Numbered from the stretch's first letter, positions 7,760 through 13,941 are shown. The stretch: 14,631 nt of DNA from Alphaproteobacteria bacterium (GCA_026982585.1 JALSGW010000255.1:1-14631), one strand, 5' to 3'. Made by a program: numbers and translations. The notes: generated from the letters alone by a model not told the origin.

Positions 7760-8211
7760 GCGAGGAGCTCTACAACCGGCAGATCCTCGAGGCGGCGCGC
7801 GAACGGCCGGCGGCCGAGACGCTCGCCGATGCCGACGTGCGGGTGGACAAGGACAATCCTTTGTGCGGCGATCGTGTCCGCCTGGAGCTGCGGCTCGAGG
7901 ACGAGCGGATCGCCCAGCTGGCCCACAGGACCCGAGGCTGTCTGCTCACCCGGGCGGCGTCGGCTATGGTGGCGCGCTTTGCCGTGGGATACGGCCTCGA
8001 AGAGGTCCGCCTGCTGCGCCGGGCGGTGGAACGAATTCTCGCCGGCGAGGATCCGGATCCGCGCTGGCCTGAGCTGGCCATGTTCCGGCCGGTGGCCGGC
8101 ATACGCAGCCGGCACGACTGCGTGCGTCTGCCCTTCGTGGCCCTCGCGGAGGCGCTGGAAGGGGCTGCGGCCCGAACGCAGGATTGCGGTTCCGCTTCGG
8201 CCGAGGACTGA
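7756..8211 (+). CDS. sufU: SufU-type sulfur carrier / IscU-fold protein
   Basis: A 151-residue IscU-fold protein. It keeps the three conserved cysteines and the aspartate: C37 and D39 in NPLCGD, C62 in RGCLLTRAA and C122 in RHDCVRLP. These correspond to the Zn-binding C41/D43/C66/C128 of Bacillus subtilis SufU. The 60-residue gap between the second and third cysteine matches SufU (62) and not IscU (about 43), so the SufU-specific insertion is present. SufU proteins bind zinc and accept persulfide sulfur from their SufS partner. The ATG overlaps the desulfurase stop (ATGA), indicating a partner pair. A short tail with an extra C144 is of unknown meaning. In this operon it probably relays sulfur towards the Mo cofactor; a conventional Fe-S role is the alternative. 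Confidence 0.88.
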   Translation: MSEELYNRQILEAARERPAAETLADADVRVDKDNPLCGDRVRLELRLEDERIAQLAHRTRGCLLTRAASAMVARFAVGYGLEEVRLLRRAVERILAGEDPDPRWPELAMFRPVAGIRSRHDCVRLPFVALAEALEGAAARTQDCGSASAED

Positions 8212-8230
8212 TCGCGCCTGCTTGGAAGGC

Positions 8231-8271
8231 CACCGGGCCCGGGGGCGAGCGCTCGCCGGCCGGCGCCGGTG
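8231..8271. terminator. Possible bidirectional hairpin between convergent genes
   Basis: Between the convergent sufU and maiA genes, CACCGG (8231-8236) can pair with CCGGTG (8266-8271), enclosing a 14-nt perfect palindrome GGCGAGCGCTCGCC (8244-8257). The structure is very GC-rich but has no T-tract on either side, so its function as a terminator is inferred from position only. Confidence 0.4.
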
Positions 8272-8277
8272 CCTGGC

Positions 8278-8928
8278 TCAACCGGGGAGCGCTCCCGGTG
8301 CGTCCGGCTGACGGTCGGGATGGGCCTGAGCGAACGCCATGTGCTCCTGACAGGCGCGATCGATGCGCAGGATCGTCGGGAAGGGGTCCAGCGGGCAGCA
8401 GAAGCGGCGGGCGTTGTAGACCTGGGGCACCAGGAACACGTCGGCCATGGTGATGCGATCGCCCACGCAATAGCGTCCCGCGCAGGCGCGCAGCTCGCGC
8501 TCGAGCAGGGCGAATCCCTCCCGGATCCAGTGTCGATACCAGCGCTCCACCGCATCCTCCTCCCAGCCGCAGTCGGTGCGCAGATGCTGGAGGACCCGGA
8601 GATTGTTGAGCGGATGGATCTCGCAGGCGATCAGGGCGCACAGGCTGCGCACCCGGGCCCGCTGCAGGAGATCGGCGGGCAAAAGCGGCGGATGCGGATA
8701 GCGCTCCTCGAGATACTCCAGGATGGCCATGGACTGGCTGATGCGGCGCTCGCCGTCCTCGAGCAACGGGACGAGCCCCTGGGGATTGTGTTCGAGATAT
8801 GGGTCCTGCCGGTGCTGACCGCTGCGGAGGTCGACCGCCACCGTCTCGTAGGCGAGGCCCTTGAGGGCGAGGGCGATGCGGATGCGGTAGCTGGCCGAGC
8901 TGCGCCAATATCCGTAGAGCTTGCGCAT
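8278..8928 (-). CDS. maiA: Maleylacetoacetate isomerase / zeta-class glutathione S-transferase
   Basis: A 216-residue cytosolic GST-fold protein of normal family length. The zeta-class active-site segment reads RSSASYRIRIAL (9-20), where eukaryotic enzymes have SSC; Ala at this place is common in bacterial MaiA proteins. NPQGLVPLLEDG (48-59) and SQSMAILEYLEERYP (64-78) form the rest of the glutathione site. The helical C-terminal domain contains IACEIHPLNNLRVLQ, characteristic of the family. It isomerises maleylacetoacetate to fumarylacetoacetate with glutathione in tyrosine/homogentisate breakdown, or maleylpyruvate in gentisate pathways. No other gene of either pathway is nearby, so the substrate is uncertain. 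It is divergent from msrB with an 82-bp gap and convergent with the maturation operon. Confidence 0.9.
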   Translation of the reverse strand: MRKLYGYWRSSASYRIRIALALKGLAYETVAVDLRSGQHRQDPYLEHNPQGLVPLLEDGERRISQSMAILEYLEERYPHPPLLPADLLQRARVRSLCALIACEIHPLNNLRVLQHLRTDCGWEEDAVERWYRHWIREGFALLERELRACAGRYCVGDRITMADVFLVPQVYNARRFCCPLDPFPTILRIDRACQEHMAFAQAHPDRQPDAPGALPG

Positions 8929-9010
8929 GATCCTCTTCCCCTGGCTGCATCGGCGCTGGGTTTTCTACGCCGAAGCCCCTATCCTTCGTACGCAAAAAAG
9001 GAGGGACGCG

Positions 9011-9415
9011 ATGGCGGACAGGGTCCGGAGAAGCGACGCGGAATGGCGGCGACTGCTGCCCCTCGAGGTCTACTACGTCACCCGTCGCGGCGCCACCGAA
9101 CCGCCCTTCTCGGGACGCTACTGGAACCACAAGGGCGAAGGGCTGTACCTGTGCGCGTGCTGCAACAGCCCGCTGTTCGCGAGCAGCACGAAATTCGATT
9201 CCGGGACCGGCTGGCCGTCGTTTTTCGCGCCCGTGGCGGAGGAGGCGGTGGCGCTGCGCGAGGACCGCAGTCATGGCATGGTCCGCACCGAAGTGCTGTG
9301 CCGGGCCTGCGACGCCCACCTCGGCCATCTGTTTCCCGACGGACCGCCGCCCACCGGCATGCGCTATTGCATCAATTCGCTGGCGTTGCGCTTCCTGCCG
9401 CGCAAGCGGGATTGA
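9011..9415 (+). CDS. msrB: Peptide-methionine (R)-S-oxide reductase MsrB
   Basis: A 134-residue single-domain MsrB, which reduces the R-epimer of methionine sulfoxide in damaged proteins. The structural zinc site is complete, with CxxC pairs C48/C51 and C97/C100. The catalytic cysteine is C120 in RYCINSLAL. TGWPSFFAPV (66-75) and LCRACDAHLGHLFPDGP are family hallmarks. At the position where many MsrB proteins carry the resolving cysteine just before GWPSF there is threonine (T66), so recycling may use another thiol or thioredoxin directly. There is no signal peptide, so it is cytosolic. A strong AAGGAGGG Shine-Dalgarno sits 5 nt before the ATG, fixing the start. The gene stands alone, divergent from maiA. 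Confidence 0.95.
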   Translation: MADRVRRSDAEWRRLLPLEVYYVTRRGATEPPFSGRYWNHKGEGLYLCACCNSPLFASSTKFDSGTGWPSFFAPVAEEAVALREDRSHGMVRTEVLCRACDAHLGHLFPDGPPPTGMRYCINSLALRFLPRKRD

Positions 9416-9473
9416 TCCGCACGCGGAGCTGGCCATCCGTGCGCGGCGTGCGGCAGCGTACGGTCCCGGCGCA

Positions 9474-9490
9474 TGCTCACATCTTGAGCA
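9474..9490. promoter_or_regulatory. NtrC-like binding site 1 (upstream activator)
   Basis: TGCTCA-N5-TGAGCA is a perfect 17-bp dyad with the 6-5-6 architecture of the enterobacterial NtrC site (TGCACC-N5-GGTGCA). Its centre (9482) lies at about -107 from the start site predicted for the sigma54 promoter of glnB. The match in symmetry and position is seen directly; binding by NtrC is inferred. Confidence 0.6.
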
Positions 9491-9493
9491 GCC

Positions 9494-9510
9494 TGCCCAA
9501 TCGTTGGGCA
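9494..9510. promoter_or_regulatory. NtrC-like binding site 2 (upstream activator)
   Basis: TGCCCA-N5-TGGGCA is a second 17-bp dyad; the symmetry extends one base further on each side. Its centre (9502) is at about -87 and exactly 20 bp, two helical turns, from the centre of site 1. Same-face tandem placement favours cooperative binding of an NtrC-type enhancer protein. Confidence 0.6.
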
Positions 9511-9562
9511 GAAGAAGGCCGGGCCGTCCGATGGGGGGCCGGAAGAGGTGGTGATCGCGGGT

Positions 9563-9578
9563 TGGCACGGGAGCTGCT
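9563..9578 (+). promoter_or_regulatory. Sigma54 (RpoN) promoter of glnB-glnA
   Basis: TGGCACGGGAGCTGCT matches the -24/-12 consensus TGGCACR-N4-TTGCW at every defined position except one (C for the first T of TTGC). The GG at 9564-9565 and GC at 9576-9577 have the required 12-bp register. Predicted transcription starts near 9589, leaving a leader of about 69 nt before glnB. Confidence 0.85.
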
Positions 9579-9605
9579 TGGGGCAGAGCGGGGATGAGCG
9601 GCCAC

Positions 9606-9640
9606 AGGCGGGCCTCGGACCGGGCGTCCCGGCCCCGCCT
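9606..9640 (+). repeat. Nested hairpin in the glnB leader
   Basis: AGGCGGG (9606-9612) pairs with CCCGCCT (9634-9640), and inside it CCGGG (9620-9624) pairs with CCCGG (9628-9632) around a CGT loop. A one-sided bulge of about 7 nt separates the stems. It lies wholly within the predicted transcript, about 10 nt upstream of the GAGGTG ribosome-binding site. Its function is unknown. Confidence 0.4.
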
Positions 9641-9657
9641 CCCTGAAGCGAGGTGCC

Positions 9658-9996
9658 ATGAAGAAGATCGAGGCGATCATCAAGCCCTTCAAGCTCGACG
9701 AGGTGAAGGAGGCCCTTCAGGAGCTGGGTCTCAAAGGGATGACGGTGACCGAGGTGAAGGGGTTCGGCCGGCAGAAGGGCCACACCGAACTTTATCGCGG
9801 CGCGGAATACGTGGTGGACTTCCTGCCCAAGGTGAAGGTGGAGATCGTGCTGGAGGACGATCTCGTGGAGCGCGCCATCGAGGCGATCCAGCAGGCGGCG
9901 CGCACCGAGCGTATCGGCGATGGCAAGATCTTCGTGCTGCCGGTGGAGGAGGCGGTGCGCATCCGCACCGGCGAGCGGGGCAAGGACGCGCTCTAG
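9658..9996 (+). CDS. glnB: Nitrogen regulatory protein PII (GlnB)
   Basis: A 112-residue PII trimer subunit, the standard length. The T-loop carries the uridylylation site Y51 in GHTELYRGAEY (41-51). EVKGFGRQKGH (32-42) and RIGDGKIFVLPVEEAVRIRTGE (85-106) form the ATP/2-oxoglutarate-binding body and match the PII signatures. PII senses 2-oxoglutarate and ATP/ADP and controls glutamine synthetase adenylylation and NtrB/NtrC signalling. Residues such as MKKIEAIIKPFKLDEVKEAL make this GlnB-like, and the downstream gene is glnA rather than amtB, which argues against GlnK. It is first in a two-gene operon behind the sigma54 promoter and tandem NtrC-like sites, so nitrogen-limited induction is expected. 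Shine-Dalgarno GAGGTG precedes the ATG. Confidence 0.97.
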   Translation: MKKIEAIIKPFKLDEVKEALQELGLKGMTVTEVKGFGRQKGHTELYRGAEYVVDFLPKVKVEIVLEDDLVERAIEAIQQAARTERIGDGKIFVLPVEEAVRIRTGERGKDAL

Positions 9997-10098
9997 AAAG
10001 CGCCGTCCACCGAAAGGCCCGTGTCCGCTTCGGGCGGTGTTCCGGGCCGACGGCTGCGGGATCGGATTCGCATCCACAACGAAAGGGAGCCTGTTGCG

Positions 10099-11529
10099 AT
10101 GAAGCTGAACTGCAAGACGGCGGCGGACGTGCTGCGCGCGATCCGCGAGCATGAGGTGCAGATCGTGGACCTGCGGTTCACCGACGTACCGGGGATGTGG
10201 CAGCACACCTCCTTCTCGCCCACCACCCTGGACGAGGAGGCGATCGCCGAGGGACTCGGCTTCGACGGCTCCTCCATCCGCGGCTTCCAGCAGATCCAGG
10301 AATCGGACATGCTGCTGGTGCCCGATCCCACCACCGCCTTTCTCGATCCTTTCTTCGAGCACAAGACCCTGGTTCTGATCTGCGATGTCAAGGATCCGGT
10401 GACCAAAGAGTATTACAGCCGGGATCCGCGCGGCATCGCCAAAAAGGCTGAGCAATACCTCCGCCTGAGCGGAATCGGGGATACCGCCTATTTCGGACCG
10501 GAGGCGGAGTTCTTCGTCTTCAACGACGTGCGCTACGGCCAGGACGTCAACTACGGCCTCTATGAGGTGGATTCCGTGGAGGGCCATTGGAACTCCACCG
10601 CCGAGGAGGCGCCCAATCTCGGTCACAAGATCCGGCCCAAGGAGGGCTACTTCCCGGTGCCGCCCTCGGACACGCTGCAGAACGTGCGCAGCGAAATGGT
10701 GCGGGTGATGGAGCTGCTCGGCATTCCCGTCGAGTGCCACCACCACGAGGTCGCGACGGCGGGGCAGGGCGAGATCGACATGCGCTTCGATACCCTCGTG
10801 CGCATGGCCGACAACCTCATGATCTACAAGTACGTGGTCAAGAACGTGGCCCGCCAGCGCGGTCTCACCGCCACCTTCATGCCCAAGCCGCTCTACGGGG
10901 ACAACGGATCGGGCATGCACGTGCATCAGTCGATCTGGAAGGGGGAAAAGCCCACCTTCGCGGGCGAGGGCGGCTATGCGGGTCTCTCCGACATCGCCCG
11001 CTGGTACATCGGCGGCCTGCTCAAACACGCGCCCGCGGTACTCGCCTTCGCGGCGCCCACCACCAACTCCTATCGCCGCCTGGTGCCGGGCTTCGAGGCG
11101 CCGGTCAACCTCGCCTGGTCGATGCGCAACCGTTCGGCCGCCTGCCGGATTCCGATGTACTCGGAGAGCCCCAAGGCCAAGCGGGTGGAGTTCCGCTGCC
11201 CGGATCCCTCCTGCAACCCCTATCTCGCCTTCGCGGCGATGCTCATGGCGGGGCTCGACGGCATCCGCAACCGCATCGATCCCGGCGATCCCATCGACAA
11301 GAACATCTACGACCTGCCGCCGGAAGAAGCGGCCGAGATCGCCAAGGTGCCGGGCCAGCTGAGCGAGGCCATCGCGGCGCTCGAGCGCGACCACGGCTTT
11401 TTGATGGAAGGGGACGTGTTCACGGCGGACTTCATCGAGAGCTACATCGCCTACAAGCGCGAGAACGAGCTCGATCCGATCCGCCTGCGCCCGCACCCTT
11501 ACGAGTTCGTGCTCTACTACGACGTCTGA
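10099..11529 (+). CDS. glnA: Glutamine synthetase type I (GSI-beta)
   Basis: A 476-residue dodecameric-type glutamine synthetase that condenses ammonia and glutamate with ATP hydrolysis, the main entry of ammonium into metabolism. Signatures include GFDGSSIRGF (beta-grasp domain), YFGPEAEFFVF (metal-binding glutamate), HHHEVATAGQGEID, the ATP-site loop MPKPLYGDNGSGMHVHQS split over the metal ligands, and RLVPGFEAPVNLAWSMRNRS with the glutamate-binding arginines. Y404 in DKNIYDLPPEE is the adenylylation tyrosine, placing it in the GlnE-regulated GSI-beta group. The ATG at 10099 follows an AAAGGGAG ribosome-binding site by about 9 nt. An upstream in-frame extension to 10021 lacks family similarity and was not used. 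It lies 102 nt after glnB and is expected to share its sigma54 promoter. The intergenic stretch shows no clear promoter or terminator. Confidence 0.97.
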   Translation: MKLNCKTAADVLRAIREHEVQIVDLRFTDVPGMWQHTSFSPTTLDEEAIAEGLGFDGSSIRGFQQIQESDMLLVPDPTTAFLDPFFEHKTLVLICDVKDPVTKEYYSRDPRGIAKKAEQYLRLSGIGDTAYFGPEAEFFVFNDVRYGQDVNYGLYEVDSVEGHWNSTAEEAPNLGHKIRPKEGYFPVPPSDTLQNVRSEMVRVMELLGIPVECHHHEVATAGQGEIDMRFDTLVRMADNLMIYKYVVKNVARQRGLTATFMPKPLYGDNGSGMHVHQSIWKGEKPTFAGEGGYAGLSDIARWYIGGLLKHAPAVLAFAAPTTNSYRRLVPGFEAPVNLAWSMRNRSAACRIPMYSESPKAKRVEFRCPDPSCNPYLAFAAMLMAGLDGIRNRIDPGDPIDKNIYDLPPEEAAEIAKVPGQLSEAIAALERDHGFLMEGDVFTADFIESYIAYKRENELDPIRLRPHPYEFVLYYDV

Positions 11530-11557
11530 ACGCCACGCCCTTCCCCTCCTCAGGCGA

Positions 11558-11580
11558 CGGCCCCGCCCCCGGCGGGGCCG
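11558..11580 (+). terminator. GC-rich hairpin after glnA
   Basis: CGGCCCCGCC (11558-11567) and GGCGGGGCCG (11571-11580) form a perfect 10-bp stem with a 3-nt CCC loop, 28 nt after the glnA stop. There is no T-tract behind it, so it may be an intrinsic terminator of the U-tract-less type, a pause site or an mRNA 3'-end stabiliser. Confidence 0.6.
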
Positions 11581-11684
11581 AAGCCGTTCGGGCCGACCCA
11601 CCGGCGGGGATCCGTCTCTGCGGGTCGGCACGCCCCTGGCGGCGGCTCGCTCTCCTGATGGAAACATGCATGGGGCATCGGGTA

Positions 11685-11715
11685 TTGACCTTCCCCCTGG
11701 GGTAACGTTCAATCT
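11685..11715 (+). promoter_or_regulatory. Putative CueR/MerR-type copper-responsive promoter of the oxidase operon
   Basis: A -35 element TTGACC (11685-11690) is followed after 19 bp by a -10-like CAATCT (11710-11715). The long 19-bp spacing is typical of MerR-family promoters, not ordinary sigma70. The 22-nt stretch 11688-11709 begins ACCTTCCCC and ends with GTT. Compared from memory with the E. coli copA CueR operator it agrees at 17 of 22 positions, including the whole left half and the same -35/-10 spacing. Imperfect dyad symmetry (TTCCCC around CT with GGGGTAA) is visible. Transcription would start near 11722. No MerR-type regulator gene lies in the window. Confidence 0.45.
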
Positions 11716-11745
11716 TTCTCATAATCACAAAGCCGGGAGGAGAGC

Positions 11746-12354
11746 ATGTATGAAGCCTTAGGACTCGGCACGGAGCGGGCCGTGCTCATCGGCATCATGC
11801 TGGCGTTGGGCGTGGCGGGCATCGCGGCGCTCTTCGCCGGTCTGTTCTGGTCGCGGAAGTTCCGCCTCCCCTACAGCGCCGAGGTGGCCTTCGTGGCCCT
11901 CTTGGTGGGGTTGCTCATCTACGGGGATACCACCAGCACCAGAACCTACCGCGCCTATGAGGCGCTCTTCCCCCAGGAAGGGGACATGGGGGTGGGCGAC
12001 GAGCCGCCTCCGGGCACCTTCGCGAAGGAAGTGCGGGTGCTGGCCTTCCAATGGGGGTTCATCTTCTTCGACGGCGACAAGGCGCTGCGCAACGTGGTGC
12101 AGGTGCCGCCCGGCGAGCGGGTGTTGTTCCAGCTCGGGGCGAGCGACGTCATCCACGGCTTCAACGTTCCGGCAGCGAGCATCACCGCCGAGTTGGAGCC
12201 GGGCGAGACCTACTACCTCTGGCTGCGGGCGCCGGACAAGCCGGGCCGCTATCTCATCCAGTGTCTGAACTACTGCGGCCTCGGCCACGCGCAGATGAAG
12301 GCGTGGCTGGTGGTGGCCGAAGAGGGAGAGGAGGCTGGAGACGAGGAGGCCTGA
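11746..12354 (+). CDS. Cytochrome c oxidase subunit II, CuA-containing (ba3/B-type)
   Basis: A 202-residue membrane-anchored subunit II. Two hydrophobic segments (about 12-35 and 45-60) precede a periplasmic cupredoxin domain. The binuclear CuA site is complete: H137 in SDVIHGF, then C173, C177, H181 and M184 in CLNYCGLGHAQM. FQWGF (101-105) supplies the aromatic residue used in electron entry. The segments SDVIHGF and NYCGLGH closely resemble subunit II of the Thermus ba3 oxidase (CbaB), supporting a B-type enzyme that takes electrons from a soluble or tethered one-electron carrier. It passes electrons to heme in the adjacent subunit I. A GGGAGGAG Shine-Dalgarno lies 4-5 nt before the ATG. 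The acidic C-terminal tail (EEGEEAGDEEA) might take part in docking a partner. It is first in the operon, behind the CueR-like promoter. Confidence 0.95.
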   Translation: MYEALGLGTERAVLIGIMLALGVAGIAALFAGLFWSRKFRLPYSAEVAFVALLVGLLIYGDTTSTRTYRAYEALFPQEGDMGVGDEPPPGTFAKEVRVLAFQWGFIFFDGDKALRNVVQVPPGERVLFQLGASDVIHGFNVPAASITAELEPGETYYLWLRAPDKPGRYLIQCLNYCGLGHAQMKAWLVVAEEGEEAGDEEA

Positions 12355-12357
12355 ACG

Positions 12358-13938
12358 ATGACCGCCAAAACAATCGAGAACAACCGGGACGTCGACGCCG
12401 CCCGCTGGGAGGTGCGGGATTTCCTGGCGGAGTTGGATCTCAGGACCTTTCTGTTTTCCGACGACTATCGCGTGATCGCCCTCAAGGGCGTGCTGCTGTC
12501 GCTGATGATGCTGGCCCTGGCCGGGACCTTCGGCCTCACCTTCCGGGCCGAACTCACCTTTCCCGACATCCAGCTGTTCGGCGCCCGGCCGTACATGAAC
12601 CTCATGACCCTGCACGGGATGTTGATGGTCTTCGGCTTTCTCATCCCGTTCGTGATCTCCCTTTGCTACTATGTCATGCCCCGGGTGCTGGGCACCGAAA
12701 AGCTGGAATGGCCGGCGCTCGCGCACGCGAGCTGGTGGCTGCTGGTGGTGGCCGCGGTGCTGCTCATCATCGGCCGCCCGGACTTCACCTGGACCTTCTA
12801 TGCGCCCATGAGCCTCAGGGTCGGCGGCCCGCTCGTGTGGATGGGCTACCTGGCCATTGCGCTCGTGGCGATCTCTGAGTTCCTGGCCGGCCTCGTGCTG
12901 CTCAAAAGCGCGGTCAAATGGTCCGGCTCCCTGCGCGACTGGCCGCTCATGGGCTGGGGCATGATGACCCAGGGCATCATGCTGCTCTTCTCAACTCCGG
13001 CGCTCGCCCTGGTCGGCCTCATCCTGCTCACCGACTGGCTGCAGCTGACCGCGGTGTTCGACCCCTCGCGCGGGGGCAGCACCACCACCTTCCTCTGGCT
13101 GTTCTGGTTCTACGGCCATCCCGCGGTCTATCTGCCGCTCGTTCCGGCCATCTCGCTGGTCTACACGCTGCTGCCGAGGTTTCTGGCGCGGCCGCTGTGG
13201 AGCAAGATCTCGGCGATCGTCGCCTTCATCACCCTTTTGGTGCTCTCCTTCGGCGTCTTCCACCATCATTTCCAGCCGGCGGTCAACGTTCACACCTGGG
13301 TGCAGCGCTTCTTCCAGATCATGACGCTGCTGATCTTCATCCCCAGCACCCTGCACGTGTTCAACTGGGTGGCGAGCCTGTTCGAGGGGCCGATTCCCGA
13401 TGAGGGACGGCGGGCCGTGCCCTTCAAGTTCCTCATGGGCTCGATCTTCTTCATCATCCTCGGCGGGGTGGTCGGCTATATCAACGCCCAGATCGCCATC
13501 AACACCGAGTTCATCCACAACACCTATTGGATCCCCGGCCACTTCCACGCCATGTTCCTCGGCTTCTGCGCCCAGGTGGGGATGGCGGCGGTGTATTATC
13601 TCTATCCCTACTGGACCGGGCGCATGTACAATCAGCGCTTGGCCAACCTCCACTTCTGGCTGTGGCAGGTGGGCATCTTCGGTCAGGTGATGACCATGTA
13701 CGCGCTCGGCTACGCCTTCTTCCCGCGCTGGGTGGTGGATTATCTGCCGATCCCGATCTGGAGCACGCTGCAGTTCTGGCTCACCGCGAGCGTGGTGCTG
13801 GTGGGCCTCGGCTTCCTGGTGATGGCCTGGAACCTGCTGCGCAGCTACCGCCACGGCGAGGTGGTGCAGGGCGATCCCTGGACCATCCGGCCGGCGGCGG
13901 CGCCCCAGCCCCAACCCGTTCCGGCTCCGGGAGAATAA
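12358..13938 (+). CDS. Heme-copper oxygen reductase subunit I (B-type, ba3-like)
   Basis: A 526-residue polytopic protein with about a dozen membrane helices. The low-spin heme ligands are H86 (TLHGMLM) and H397. The high-spin heme ligand is H395 (GHFHAMF). CuB ligands are H254 (GHPAVY) and H302/H303 (FHHHF), with the cross-link tyrosine Y258 in place, so oxygen reduction is expected. The glutamate of A-type enzymes (GHPEVY) is alanine (A256). Y269, eleven residues after Y258, matches the B-type K-channel tyrosine of the Thermus ba3 oxidase, and the PAISLVYTLLPR segment looks B-type. It reduces O2 to water and pumps protons through the K-channel analogue. It starts 4 nt after the subunit II stop, with GGAGG upstream. 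The C-terminus ends in a Pro/Ala/Gln-rich tail. No subunit III or heme-synthesis gene is visible before the right edge. Confidence 0.93.
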   Translation: MTAKTIENNRDVDAARWEVRDFLAELDLRTFLFSDDYRVIALKGVLLSLMMLALAGTFGLTFRAELTFPDIQLFGARPYMNLMTLHGMLMVFGFLIPFVISLCYYVMPRVLGTEKLEWPALAHASWWLLVVAAVLLIIGRPDFTWTFYAPMSLRVGGPLVWMGYLAIALVAISEFLAGLVLLKSAVKWSGSLRDWPLMGWGMMTQGIMLLFSTPALALVGLILLTDWLQLTAVFDPSRGGSTTTFLWLFWFYGHPAVYLPLVPAISLVYTLLPRFLARPLWSKISAIVAFITLLVLSFGVFHHHFQPAVNVHTWVQRFFQIMTLLIFIPSTLHVFNWVASLFEGPIPDEGRRAVPFKFLMGSIFFIILGGVVGYINAQIAINTEFIHNTYWIPGHFHAMFLGFCAQVGMAAVYYLYPYWTGRMYNQRLANLHFWLWQVGIFGQVMTMYALGYAFFPRWVVDYLPIPIWSTLQFWLTASVVLVGLGFLVMAWNLLRSYRHGEVVQGDPWTIRPAAAPQPQPVPAPGE

Positions 13939-13941
13939 GCC

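Noticed and set aside
7756..8211. IscU Fe-S scaffold protein
   Set aside because: The spacing between the second and third cysteine (60 residues) matches SufU rather than IscU (about 43), and the IscU LPPVK chaperone motif is absent.
10021..10098. Upstream in-frame extension of glnA
   Set aside because: It has no similarity to the glutamine synthetase N-terminus, while ATG 10099 has a good ribosome-binding site and gives the family's usual start.
11685..11712. FNR-type anaerobic box from TTGAC and GTTCAA
   Set aside because: FNR half-sites need a 4-bp spacer. Here the halves are nearly 20 bp apart, so no FNR site is called.
11685..11725. Ordinary sigma70 promoter from TTGACC and CATAAT (11720-11725)
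   Set aside because: The spacing of 29 bp is far too long. The 19-bp pair TTGACC/CAATCT with a MerR-like dyad explains the region better.
12358..13938. Nitric oxide reductase-like member of the heme-copper family
   Set aside because: The cross-link tyrosine after GHP and a complete CuB histidine set are present and a CuA subunit precedes it, which fits an oxygen reductase. NOR-type replacements at the tyrosine position were not seen.
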